Below, piece after piece: positions 1 through 8,923 of a DNA stretch of 64,000 nt. The stretch comes from Marinomonas lutimaris (GTDB lineage Bacteria; Pseudomonadota; Gammaproteobacteria; Pseudomonadales; Marinomonadaceae): contig NZ_JAHLLW010000002.1 of NCBI RefSeq assembly GCF_019426345.1, positions 186,001 through 250,000 of the forward strand. The letters run 5' to 3'. Under the pieces are notes generated by a model. It had not been told where the DNA came from. It saw only the letters and a program-made list of their open reading frames with translations, and did not search any database. A program made the position numbers and the translations under genes. The stretch's first letter is position 1. Every line of letters starts with the position of its first letter.

Positions 1-197
1 CGAAGGCAAGTGAGCTTGTGAAGCATATTATGCATAGCTCTCCAGGCCTTGTGTCGAAGACAAATGCCTTTTCGTCTGTTGCTAGTGCGTTTCATGCTGC
101 GTTATCAATAGCTCAAGCAGAACAGCGCTCAGTGATTGTTTTTGGTTCCTTTGTAACTGTCTCGGATTATTTGGCGCTTAATCAATCAAAAGAGTGA
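1..197 (+). CDS. folC: Folylpolyglutamate synthase/dihydrofolate synthase FolC, C-terminal end
   Basis: Only the last 65 codons are in the window; the gene enters from the left edge and ends in TGA at 195-197. FolC ligates glutamate to dihydropteroate and folates in the cytoplasm. The visible tail carries a VFGSF stretch followed by a short helix (VSDYLAL), which is how FolC proteins normally end. Synteny supports the call: in gammaproteobacteria folC is commonly followed by a SPOR-domain gene, cvpA and purF, as here. The next gene starts 3 nt after the stop, so the two are probably co-transcribed. The catalytic regions lie outside the window. Confidence 0.8.
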   Translation, partial: KASELVKHIMHSSPGLVSKTNAFSSVASAFHAALSIAQAEQRSVIVFGSFVTVSDYLALNQSKE

Positions 198-200
198 TTT

Positions 201-818
201 ATGATAGATAGAACCGTTACGTACAGACTTATTGGTGCCGGTATCATGGTGCTATCGGCAGCAATAATATTGCCTTTAATTTTGGATGGTGAGCGTCCAG
301 CAGAGTTGGATGCTCAAGTTCAAGTTACCACGCCGCCAGCTTTCCCTGTTGTGGATATCGCCCCTGTTCAACCTGTCGATAGTTTGCCTGTTGAGCAATT
401 AGTTGGGGAAGAAAAGGCCGCCGAAGATATTCGTTTGATTCCAGTTCCTCAATCAGCAAAAGATGTGGCAAGCATTAGTAAAGCTGAGTCTACTGTTTCT
501 GCTAAGTCTGAGGCTAAATCCGAAGTAAAGCCTGAAACAAAACCTGAAGTGAAAGCGCCCGTTGAAAAAGCGACACCAGCAGAAATTGCCGACCGTTGGG
601 CGCTGCAAATCGCGACATTTAAGGGTAAGGATAATGCTGTTCGCTTAGTCGAAAAGCTTAAAGGGGCTAATTACGATGCCTATAGCTTGACGACTAATTC
701 GCTTTATAAAGTGTATGTTGGCCCCGAGTTCAAGCGGGAAACCTCTGAAAAAATGCGTGATGATATTAAGAAGAAATTTAACTTAAACGGCATTGTCGTT
801 AAATATTCAGTTAATTAG
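201..818 (+). CDS. dedD: SPOR-domain membrane protein, DedD-like
   Basis: A 205-aa bitopic inner-membrane protein. One N-terminal transmembrane segment (about residues 10-27) is followed by a long periplasmic linker rich in Ala, Lys, Glu, Pro and Val (about 30-130), with repeated SE/KPE units near 100-120. A C-terminal SPOR domain (about 132-205) begins with WALQIATF and ends with GIVVKY. SPOR domains bind denuded septal peptidoglycan, and DedD proteins take part in cell constriction. The position between folC and cvpA-purF is the usual one for dedD. Family membership is clear; equivalence to E. coli DedD is inferred from architecture and synteny. Confidence 0.8.
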   Translation: MIDRTVTYRLIGAGIMVLSAAIILPLILDGERPAELDAQVQVTTPPAFPVVDIAPVQPVDSLPVEQLVGEEKAAEDIRLIPVPQSAKDVASISKAESTVSAKSEAKSEVKPETKPEVKAPVEKATPAEIADRWALQIATFKGKDNAVRLVEKLKGANYDAYSLTTNSLYKVYVGPEFKRETSEKMRDDIKKKFNLNGIVVKYSVN

Positions 819-893
819 TTCGAGGTTTTGTGTCTCGGTATTTGGAAAATCTTAGGCATCTGTTAAACTCCGCAGCGATTTTTAGAGGTATTC

Positions 894-1427
894 ATGGAGC
901 AAGTAAGTTCAATGTCGACGATTGATTGGTTGATAATTGCTGTAGTGGTTCTTTCCACGCTTTTAAGTTTAAAAAGAGGCTTTGTTAAGGAAGTTTTATC
1001 GCTTCTAACTTGGGTGGTTGCTTTTGTTGTATCGGTTAAGTTCTCAGATCAGATGCAATCTCTGCTTATTGATCAGGTTCAAAATGATCAGATCCGCTAT
1101 ATTGTTTCATTTGTTTCCTTATTTATAGCTACTTTAATTGTTGGGGCCTTGGTGAGTTTTTTGCTAGGTTCCCTTATTCAAGTAACCGGTTTATCGAGCA
1201 CTGACAGAGTATTAGGCATGTTATTTGGCTTTGCTCGTGGTGGCTTGATTGTCGTGGCTTTTGTTTCTTTATTGAGCTTAAGTCCAGCTATTGAAAAAAC
1301 AGAGTTTTGGAAAACTTCACAATTGATCCCTCAATTGGGACAGTTGAATGACTGGACGCGTGATATGTTAGGCAAGAGCTCGAATCTTATGGATTCGTCT
1401 CTCATTGACCGCGCCCTTGGAAATTAG
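894..1427 (+). CDS. cvpA: CvpA family membrane protein
   Basis: A 177-aa inner-membrane protein with four hydrophobic segments (about residues 10-28, 33-50, 67-95 and 108-130), the CvpA family layout. CvpA was named for a requirement in colicin V production and is linked to envelope homeostasis; its biochemical activity is unknown. An AGAGG motif at 883-887, six bases before ATG 894, supports this start. A second in-frame ATG at 912 (MSTIDW) matches the usual start of homologues and cannot be excluded. It lies directly upstream of purF, as in most gammaproteobacteria. Confidence 0.88.
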   Translation: MEQVSSMSTIDWLIIAVVVLSTLLSLKRGFVKEVLSLLTWVVAFVVSVKFSDQMQSLLIDQVQNDQIRYIVSFVSLFIATLIVGALVSFLLGSLIQVTGLSSTDRVLGMLFGFARGGLIVVAFVSLLSLSPAIEKTEFWKTSQLIPQLGQLNDWTRDMLGKSSNLMDSSLIDRALGN

Positions 1428-1504
1428 TTGCTCAATGTAGCAGCCAAATAGATAAAGAACCTTTGCGGCGTTTGTCGCAATTCCCCAACACGAGGATCTA
1501 GAAC

Positions 1505-3013
1505 ATGTGTGGTATCGTTGGTGTCGTAGGCACGTCTGTGGTTAACCAAGCAATTTTTGATGCGTTAACCCTTCTTCAGCATCGTGGGCAAGATGCTGCG
1601 GGTATGGTTACAAGCCATAACGGACGATTATGTTTACGCAAAGACAATGGTCCGGTGAGTGAGGTATTTCGCACTCGCCATATGAAAAAACTACACGGTA
1701 ACATAGGTATAGGCCATGTCCGTTATCCAACGGCAGGGACTTCTAGTTCAGCAGAAGCTCAACCATTCTATGTTAACTCTCCCTACGGCATTTCACTTGC
1801 ACACAATGGTAATTTAACGAACACCGCTAAACTGAAGCAGGAAGTATTTGAGTCTGACTTACGTCACATCAATACGACCTCTGATTCTGAAGTCTTGGTA
1901 AACGTCTTGGCTCACGAACTTCATGAAGAAGGAAAGTTGGTGCCAACCCCTGAAGATATTTTTAATGCACTTGAGCGTGTTTATAAACGTATCGAAGGTG
2001 GTTATGCGGTTGTTACCTTGATCACAGGTTATGGTATTTTGGCATTTCGTGATCCAGATGGTATTCGTCCATTGATTTATGGCTCTCGTCAAACAGATGA
2101 GGGTGTTGAATACATGGTTGCTTCTGAAAGTGTGGCGCTTGATGCGGCAGGTTTCAAAATTGAGCGTGATATCCAGCCAGGTGAAGCAATCTTTTTTGAT
2201 CTAAACCACAACGTTCATGTACGTCAGTGCACACCGAAAAAAGTAGCGCGTCCTTGCTTGTTTGAATATGTTTACTTTGCTCGTCCAGATACGGTTATTG
2301 ACAGTATCTCTGTCTACAAAGCACGTATCAACATGGGGGATCGTCTTGCAGCGAAAATTCAGCGTGAATGGATAAATCACGATATTGATGTGGTTATTCC
2401 AATTCCAGATACAAGTCGAACTGCTGCTTTACAAATTGCGCAAGCATTAAATATTCCGTTCCGTGAAGGTTTGGTTAAAAACCGCTATATCGGTCGTACG
2501 TTTATCATGCCAGGTCAGGCTATTCGTAAAAAATCTGTGCGTCAAAAGCTGAACCCTGTGCCTTTTGAGTTTAAAGATAAAACGGTACTACTTGTTGATG
2601 ATTCCATTGTTCGTGGTACGACAAGTAAAGAAATTATCGAGATGGCACGAGAAGCAGGTGCGAAGAAAGTATATATCGCATCAGCGGCACCAGAAGTTCG
2701 CTACCCGAATGTTTACGGTATCGATATGCCTGCGGCTAAAGAACTTATTGCCCACGATCGTAATGTCGATGAAATTTGCGAATTAATTGGTGCGGATAAA
2801 TTGATATTCCAAGATTTGCAAGATTTGATCGATGCATGTATTGATGAAAAACACTCAGATGTTCGTGAATTTGATACTTCTGTGTTTGACGCAAAATACA
2901 TTACAGGCAATATTGATGCTGCTTACTTAGCGGGTATTGAAGGCGCGCGTAATGATTTAAATAAAGCTGCGGTCGAAGACCAAGAAGCTAGCGATATGAT
3001 GCATCCTATGTAA
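1505..3013 (+). CDS. purF: Amidophosphoribosyltransferase PurF
   Basis: Catalyses the first committed step of purine synthesis: PRPP plus glutamine gives 5-phosphoribosylamine. At 502 aa it is full length. The N-terminal nucleophile Cys2 follows the initiator Met (MCGIVGVVG), marking the class II glutamine amidotransferase domain (about 1-230). The phosphoribosyltransferase domain carries the PRPP-binding signature [13 protein letters not shown] near residues 361-373. There is no obvious propeptide. A hairpin terminator follows 27 nt after the stop. Confidence 0.97.
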   Translation: MCGIVGVVGTSVVNQAIFDALTLLQHRGQDAAGMVTSHNGRLCLRKDNGPVSEVFRTRHMKKLHGNIGIGHVRYPTAGTSSSAEAQPFYVNSPYGISLAHNGNLTNTAKLKQEVFESDLRHINTTSDSEVLVNVLAHELHEEGKLVPTPEDIFNALERVYKRIEGGYAVVTLITGYGILAFRDPDGIRPLIYGSRQTDEGVEYMVASESVALDAAGFKIERDIQPGEAIFFDLNHNVHVRQCTPKKVARPCLFEYVYFARPDTVIDSISVYKARINMGDRLAAKIQREWINHDIDVVIPIPDTSRTAALQIAQALNIPFREGLVKNRYIGRTFIMPGQAIRKKSVRQKLNPVPFEFKDKTVLLVDDSIVRGTTSKEIIEMAREAGAKKVYIASAAPEVRYPNVYGIDMPAAKELIAHDRNVDEICELIGADKLIFQDLQDLIDACIDEKHSDVREFDTSVFDAKYITGNIDAAYLAGIEGARNDLNKAAVEDQEASDMMHPM

Positions 3014-3040
3014 TATTTGCATTATCTTGTGACGGATAAA

Positions 3041-3075
3041 ACTAAGCCAGGTCACGCCTGGCTTAGTTGTTTTTG
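3041..3075 (+). terminator. Intrinsic terminator after purF
   Basis: A perfect 11-bp stem (3041-3051 with 3057-3067) and a 5-nt loop are followed by a U-rich run (TGTTTTT). It ends the folC-dedD-cvpA-purF unit 27 nt after the purF stop and separates it from metZ. Confidence 0.8.
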
Positions 3076-3112
3076 GAAAATGATTTTTTGAAAAGTGGCT
3101 TGGAGTGAAGTA

Positions 3113-4288
3113 ATGGCTGATTATAAAGACGCAACGAATGCGATTCGTGCAGGTATTCGTCAAACGCAAGAGCAAGAAAACAGTGAAGCCATTTTTATGA
3201 CCTCGAGCTTTGCTTATGGCAGTGCAGAAGAGGCGGCAGGAAAGTTTTCTGGTGAAGAGGATGGTAACGTTTATTCTCGTTTTACCAATCCAACCGTTGA
3301 GTTATTTGAAAAACGCTTAGCCACTTTAGAAAAAGGTGAGGCGGCCATTGCGACGAGTTCTGGTATGGCTGCGCTAATGACCTTAGCATACAGTTTGTTA
3401 AGTGCAGGTGACCGCGTTGTTTGCTCACGCAATATTTTTGGTTCTACGGTTAAATTCTTTAATACTTACACAACAAAATTTGGCGTCGAAGTAGTTTATG
3501 TTGATGCGACAGACTACGCCGCGTGGGAAGCAGCGATTAACGAAAACACACGTTTTTGTTATTTCGAAACACCATCTAATCCGCTTTATGAAGTAGTAGA
3601 TGTTGCTCGTGTGGCCGCATTAGCGCATGCCAAAGGTGCTTTGCTTTGTGTTGATACGGTTTTGGCTACGCCAGCATTGCAGAATCCTTTGACGCAAGGT
3701 GCGGATATAGTGATGCAATCAGCCACTAAGTTCATTGACGGGCAAGGTCGCTGCCTAGGTGGTGCTTTAATTGCCAGCCAAGAGATAGTTGATGTCTTTA
3801 CCGCCTTTATGCGCAGTGCTGGGCCATGTATGAGCCCGTTCAATGCGTGGGTGTTGTTGAATGGCCTTGAAACCTTGTCTTTACGTATGACAGCGCATTC
3901 AGCAAACGCTTTGAAGTTGGCAGAGTTCTTAGAAGCACATCCTAAAGTGCTTAAAGTGAATTACGGTGGATTGCCTAGCCACAAATACCATGAACTTGCT
4001 AAACAGCAGCAAAAAGACTTTGGTGGTTTGTTATCCTTTGAAGTTGATGGTGGTCGTCAGGCTGCTTGGACGGTAATCAATGCTACTAAGCTGATGTCTA
4101 TTACGGGTAACTTAGGTGATACCAAAACCTTGGTGACTCATCCAGCTACCACGACTCATGGCCGTTTGACGGATGAAGAAAAAGCCAAAGCTGGTATTGC
4201 AGAAGGCTTAATTCGCGTATCTGTTGGCTTGGAAGATATTGACGATATTATTGCAGATGTCAAAGAGGCGTTAGCACAGTTGGTTTAA
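3113..4288 (+). CDS. metZ: O-succinylhomoserine sulfhydrylase MetZ
   Basis: A PLP-dependent Cys/Met-metabolism enzyme (391 aa from the chosen start) that converts O-succinylhomoserine and sulfide to homocysteine in methionine synthesis. The PLP-binding lysine sits in SATKFIDGQGR (about residue 206), followed by RCLGG. The frame is open from GTG 3095. ATG 3113 is preferred because GGAG at 3102-3105 is a well-placed ribosome-binding site and MADYKDATNAIRAG resembles MetZ starts. Adjacency of purF and metZ is conserved in Pseudomonas and relatives, which favours MetZ over cystathionine gamma-synthase or MetY. Substrate preference between succinyl and acetyl esters is inferred. Confidence 0.88.
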   Translation: MADYKDATNAIRAGIRQTQEQENSEAIFMTSSFAYGSAEEAAGKFSGEEDGNVYSRFTNPTVELFEKRLATLEKGEAAIATSSGMAALMTLAYSLLSAGDRVVCSRNIFGSTVKFFNTYTTKFGVEVVYVDATDYAAWEAAINENTRFCYFETPSNPLYEVVDVARVAALAHAKGALLCVDTVLATPALQNPLTQGADIVMQSATKFIDGQGRCLGGALIASQEIVDVFTAFMRSAGPCMSPFNAWVLLNGLETLSLRMTAHSANALKLAEFLEAHPKVLKVNYGGLPSHKYHELAKQQQKDFGGLLSFEVDGGRQAAWTVINATKLMSITGNLGDTKTLVTHPATTTHGRLTDEEKAKAGIAEGLIRVSVGLEDIDDIIADVKEALAQLV

Positions 4289-4314
4289 TGTTTGCCTGCT
4301 GCTAATAACAAGTT

Positions 4315-4358
4315 ATAAAAAAGCGGACTTAGAAAATACTCTAAGTCCGCTTTTTTGT
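4315..4358. terminator. Bidirectional terminator between metZ and the RND pump gene
   Basis: A perfect 12-bp stem (4321-4332 with 4341-4352) and an 8-nt loop are flanked by an A-run on the left and a T-run on the right. It can terminate both metZ (plus) and the convergent efflux operon (minus). Confidence 0.85.
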
Positions 4359-4389
4359 TTTCAGTGAATTCTCTTCAGGGAGGCTGGGC

Positions 4390-7300
4390 TTAACTGTCTT
4401 TTGTTTCTTCCTGTTGGGTTTGCTGGTCTAAAGCTTGCTCCTCCAATGCTTGGAGCTGTTTTTGTTCTTTGCGGCGATAACCTAGAACCAATAAACAAGG
4501 CGTGAGAATAAGTGTTAATGGTGTGGCAAAGGTGAGGCCGCCAGCAATGGCGGTGGATAATTGTGTCCACCATTGAGCCGATGGTGCGCCAATGCTAAAA
4601 GACTGGTGAATAAGGTCAATATTAAGCTGAAAAACCATCGGTACTAGTCCAAGAATGGTTGTGATAGTTGTCAGCATAACCGGTCTTAGGCGCTGAACAC
4701 CTGTTCGTATCGCTGCTTCCCGAACCATCATGCCTTGCTTGCGGAGCCCATTGAAGGTATCGATTAAAACAATGTTATTGTTTACAACAATACCTGCAAG
4801 GGCGATCACTCCAACCCCGCTCATTACAATGCCAAATGGCTGTCCTTTCACCATAAGTCCAATAAAAACACCCATGGTCGAAAAGATGACTGCACTCAAT
4901 ATCAATAGGCACTGGAAGAAATTATTAAACTGGGTGACTAAAATGATAGCCATGATGAAGAAAGCAACAGCAAAGGCTTTAATCAAAAATATCATGGATT
5001 TTTGTTGGTCTTCGGTATTACCACGGAACTCATAGCTAACGGATTTATCAATGCCAGCAGCATCCAGTTTTACTTTTATGGCTTTGATTACTTCATCGAC
5101 TACTAAGCCGTCTTTTACATCGGCTTCAATTTTAATGGTTTTCTTGCCGTCCGTTCTGTTTATGACACCTTGTTTAGGAGCGGCATACCGATGAATGAAG
5201 TTGCTGGCTGGAATGCTGCCTTGATTAGTTGGAATCTGCAGTTGATCCAATTGATCCAGACTGCGTTGATTAACTGGATAACGTAAAACGATATCAATTT
5301 TGTCATCCGCACCTTCAGGTAAGAAATCGCTTAATGTAATGCCTGTGGTGACTAATTTAATGACGTTGCCGAGACTGTTAACGTCGACACCGTAACGGCT
5401 GGCTTCTTCGCGATTGATGTCGATACGCCACTCAATGCCTGCAAGAGACCTGTCATCATTTACTGTTATTATCTCATCTCTGATTAAGAGCTGTTTGCTG
5501 ATTTCGTCAGCAGCAAGATTAAGGGCTTCAGAATAGTTTGAACTAAGTTGCAATTGGATGTCGGCACCAGATTGCGGGCCGCCTTGTTCTTTTTCTGCAC
5601 TGATCTCGATACCAGGGATTTGCTTGGTTTTTTCTCTTATTCTATCCAGTATAACGCCCGCAGAGTCGCGTTTGTACCAGTCAATAAACTCCATGCTTAT
5701 TGAGCCAATGCTATCTGGTGCGGCATTGTTTCCAGGTGTTGAGTAGGAAGTGGAAACAACACTCTTTAGTTCTCGTGTGCCAATGATTTGCTGTTCAACT
5801 TGTCTGACCAATGCATCCTTTTCTTCAAGAGAAAGGTCACCGCGAGCTCGTATGTCTAAATTAGCAGATTCGGGTTCGATGTTAGGGAAGAATTCAATGC
5901 CCTTGCCAAACTTGCCATAGCTAACAAAAATGCTAAGCAGTAGAGCAATAGTGAACAATAAAACCCAAATAGGGCGTTCTACTAGGCGAGTTAGCATTCG
6001 ACCATAGAACCCAGTTGGACCAGTAAGCTCTTTTAAGTCACCGGTTTCTGCAACTCGTAAGGCATGTATTGTTTTTTCTGTATAGGCGCCTTTTTTGCCG
6101 ATAATGGAACCTATAGTTGGTAATACAATTAACGCCATTACCAAGGATGAGGAAAGCGTCGCTATAATGGTTATAGGCATGAAACGCATGAATTCACCGG
6201 CGATATCTGGCCAAAATAATAAGGGCATGAAAACAGCTAGAGTGGTAGCTGTAGAGGCGGTGATTGGCCACGCCATGCGTTTAGCAGCCTCACTGTAGGC
6301 TTGTCGTTTGGATGCTCCTTCTGCCAGCCTGCGGTCAGCATACTCAGTAACAACGATAGCTCCGTCTACTAGCATGCCAACACTGAGTATTAAGGCGAAT
6401 AAAACAACCATGTTAATGGTGTAGCCTTGTAAATCGAGAATTAAAATACCGGATAAGAATGCGCCGGGGATGGCTAAGCCAACCAATATGGCGCTGCGTA
6501 CACCAAGTGCCCAGACAATCACTATCATTACTAGCAATGTCGCCGCTAGCACGTTATTGAATAGATCGTTTAGTGATGTCTCAATATCGGTGGATTTATC
6601 GCCAGTAAGGTTGTATTCGATGCCTTCTGGCCATTGTTCACTTTCGTTTTGCACCGCGGCTTTAACAGCATCTATGGTTTCTATGATGTTAACGCCGACT
6701 CGTTTTGAGACAGCGAGTGTGATGCTGCGTTTGCCTTCTACACGTGCGTAACTGGTCGGATCTTCAAAGGTCAACTCGCCGGTAGCTATATCCTTCATAA
6801 GAACGACTTGGTCGCCATCTGCTTTAATAGGTAAGTTTAGAATGTCTTCTTCGGTTTTAAGTAAGCCCGGGACTTTTAGCGAAAAGCGTCCGGCTCCTGT
6901 GTCTAGATTGCCTGCCGCGACTAGACGGTTATTGCCAGAAACGAAGTTGGCAACGTCAGACAGTGAAAGATTGTACGATTCAAGTTGCTCAGGGCGAATG
7001 ATGATCTGCGCTTCTTGTTCACGGTCGCCACTGATTTTTGCTTCTAACACGCCATCAATGGCTTCAATGGAGTCTTGAAGGTTTTTTGCTGTTCGACTGA
7101 GTGTGGCGAAGCTTACATTGCCCGATAAGTTAACTCGCAAAACAGGGAAAGTTGAAAGGTTCACTTCCGTTACTGTTGGCTCATCGGCATCGTCAGGTAG
7201 CTCGCTTTTGGCTCTATCTACCTTGTCTCGTGTATCACTAATTGCTTGGTCAATGTCTACGCCAGATTCGAATTCAAGAATGATAGAAGCGTGGCCTTCT

Positions 7301-7557
7301 GAGGCAGTTGATTTCAGTTCTTTTAAGCCTTCCAGTCCTTTGAGTTCTTTTTCTAACGGATGGACTAGTAAGCTATCAGCATCTTCGGGCGAGATGCCTT
7401 CCAAAGTGACAGAGACATAAGCCATCGGAATGGTAATGTCAGGGTCGCTTTCTTTCGCGATTTCAATGTAAGAAACCGTACCCATGATGAGAATGAGCAC
7501 GAAGAACATCATAACGGTACGAGAGCGAGCTAAGGCCGCCTCAATCAATGTTTGCAT
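4390..7557 (-). CDS. RND (AcrB/HAE-type) efflux transporter, inner-membrane permease
   Basis: A 1055-aa proton-driven efflux permease of the RND superfamily, the full length for AcrB-type pumps. It shows one N-terminal transmembrane helix, a large periplasmic loop, helices 2-6, helix 7, a second periplasmic loop and helices 8-12. Helix 4 carries GMLVDGAIVV, keeping one of the two aspartates AcrB uses for proton relay. In helix 10 the AcrB lysine position reads VVNNNIVLID, so Asn replaces Lys, as in many non-AcrB HAE pumps. The C-terminal tail is Gln/Glu-rich. The adaptor gene lies 11 nt upstream in the same operon; no outer-membrane factor gene is present. The exported substrate cannot be predicted. 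Confidence 0.9.
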   Translation of the reverse strand: MQTLIEAALARSRTVMMFFVLILIMGTVSYIEIAKESDPDITIPMAYVSVTLEGISPEDADSLLVHPLEKELKGLEGLKELKSTASEGHASIILEFESGVDIDQAISDTRDKVDRAKSELPDDADEPTVTEVNLSTFPVLRVNLSGNVSFATLSRTAKNLQDSIEAIDGVLEAKISGDREQEAQIIIRPEQLESYNLSLSDVANFVSGNNRLVAAGNLDTGAGRFSLKVPGLLKTEEDILNLPIKADGDQVVLMKDIATGELTFEDPTSYARVEGKRSITLAVSKRVGVNIIETIDAVKAAVQNESEQWPEGIEYNLTGDKSTDIETSLNDLFNNVLAATLLVMIVIVWALGVRSAILVGLAIPGAFLSGILILDLQGYTINMVVLFALILSVGMLVDGAIVVTEYADRRLAEGASKRQAYSEAAKRMAWPITASTATTLAVFMPLLFWPDIAGEFMRFMPITIIATLSSSLVMALIVLPTIGSIIGKKGAYTEKTIHALRVAETGDLKELTGPTGFYGRMLTRLVERPIWVLLFTIALLLSIFVSYGKFGKGIEFFPNIEPESANLDIRARGDLSLEEKDALVRQVEQQIIGTRELKSVVSTSYSTPGNNAAPDSIGSISMEFIDWYKRDSAGVILDRIREKTKQIPGIEISAEKEQGGPQSGADIQLQLSSNYSEALNLAADEISKQLLIRDEIITVNDDRSLAGIEWRIDINREEASRYGVDVNSLGNVIKLVTTGITLSDFLPEGADDKIDIVLRYPVNQRSLDQLDQLQIPTNQGSIPASNFIHRYAAPKQGVINRTDGKKTIKIEADVKDGLVVDEVIKAIKVKLDAAGIDKSVSYEFRGNTEDQQKSMIFLIKAFAVAFFIMAIILVTQFNNFFQCLLILSAVIFSTMGVFIGLMVKGQPFGIVMSGVGVIALAGIVVNNNIVLIDTFNGLRKQGMMVREAAIRTGVQRLRPVMLTTITTILGLVPMVFQLNIDLIHQSFSIGAPSAQWWTQLSTAIAGGLTFATPLTLILTPCLLVLGYRRKEQKQLQALEEQALDQQTQQEETKDS

Positions 7558-7568
7558 ATCGGGCCTCC

Positions 7569-8663
7569 TTAGTTTTGATAGTGAGCTTCAACTTTATCGC
7601 CAGCAGACACGAAACCTTGTCCTACGGTAATAATGTTCACATTATCTGGAAGGCCGCGCACCCAAACTTGATCGCGTTCTGATTTGACGATTTCCACTGG
7701 TGAAACAACAACCTTGTTGTCTATATCTATGGTTTTTATGGCTGTTCTGCCGGAGTCATCTAATGTAAGTAATGCAGGGGAAAAAGCATGAGCTCTTTGT
7801 TCATCGAGAATAAAGTCCACTGCCGCAGTTAAACCGGCAGGAATAACATTGTCGGGATTATCAACCTGCATTTCTACTGTAATGGTTCGACTAGATTCGT
7901 TAGCCGTTGCGCTAATATAAGAGACAAAACCTTCAGCTTCATAGCCAGATTCAAGACGTATATTGCCTTGAGTGCCAAGCTTTATTAATTGAATTTTATT
8001 TTGCGGAATATTCACTGAGACTTTTATTGGATTAACCGAAACCAATGTACCAATAGTGGCGCCGACGGCTAACACTTGTCCTTCTTGTACATCCAGAACG
8101 TTTAAAATGCCGGAGAATGGGGCAGTTAGGTTTGCATTTTCTAAATCAACTAAGAGTGCTCTCTCTGTTGCTTTTGCTGAGGCAAGGTCTGTTTCGGCTT
8201 GGGCTAAGTTCACCTTTGAAGCTAAGTTCCCCGCATTTAATTTCTTGATGCCATCTAACTCAAGTTGTCGCTGTTTGACGAGTAAGGCTGCTTGCTCTAT
8301 TTGGATTTTCAGTGTGCGAGTGTCTATTTGTAGGAGGGAAGTGCCTTTTTTTACAAAACGACCTTTTTCTACTGGTAGTTTTGTAATTCGTCCCTGATAG
8401 CTGTTTATAAGTTGTAGTGTTTCATCGGCTAAGGTTTGTCCACTTAGCGGTAAATGCATTTCAATGCTTTTGGTTGTCAGGGTTTTTGCTTGGACTGGGT
8501 AGGCTGGTTTGCTCTCTGTTGATTGTGACGTAGCGGTATTTTCTTTAGGGTTTGTGCCTGTTGGACTAACTGTAATGCCATTGCCTCCTGCAATCATCCA
8601 AGTTACGGCTGCTACGGTAACGACCACTGCAGTAATTGGCCCTACCTTACTTTTAAACTCCAT
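7569..8663 (-). CDS. Periplasmic adaptor (membrane fusion) subunit of RND efflux pump
   Basis: A 364-aa HlyD/AcrA-type adaptor. An N-terminal hydrophobic segment (about residues 10-27) serves as signal or anchor. A split barrel-sandwich hybrid (lipoyl) domain includes GRITKLPVEKG near 90-100 and TAPFSGIL near 180, with a helical hairpin of about 115-175 between the halves. A beta-barrel region (VSVNIPQNKI) and a membrane-proximal domain follow. It should bridge the downstream permease to an outer-membrane channel encoded elsewhere. A Ser/Thr-rich stretch (about 34-55) after the anchor looks like a flexible linker. No regulator gene is adjacent. Confidence 0.88.
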   Translation of the reverse strand: MEFKSKVGPITAVVVTVAAVTWMIAGGNGITVSPTGTNPKENTATSQSTESKPAYPVQAKTLTTKSIEMHLPLSGQTLADETLQLINSYQGRITKLPVEKGRFVKKGTSLLQIDTRTLKIQIEQAALLVKQRQLELDGIKKLNAGNLASKVNLAQAETDLASAKATERALLVDLENANLTAPFSGILNVLDVQEGQVLAVGATIGTLVSVNPIKVSVNIPQNKIQLIKLGTQGNIRLESGYEAEGFVSYISATANESSRTITVEMQVDNPDNVIPAGLTAAVDFILDEQRAHAFSPALLTLDDSGRTAIKTIDIDNKVVVSPVEIVKSERDQVWVRGLPDNVNIITVGQGFVSAGDKVEAHYQN

Positions 8664-8923
8664 TTAACACTCCATGAAATAGAAAATTTATCATTTGGTG
8701 TGCTAAGTATATTCGCAAATATTGAGGAAGGAAGAAGTTTTGTTTAAACCTTGTAAATAGAATAGCAATGTTAAGTCTCTATTTTACGAGCAAAGGTGCC
8801 GAAAATATTTTCTTTCTATGAAAATTCATTTCTTTTTAGTGACTAGACACGTCTATTTGCTGAACCTTCGCTTAGAAGGATGATACTATACCGCCACAAA
8901 ATTTTTACTTTATATGGATAGAT

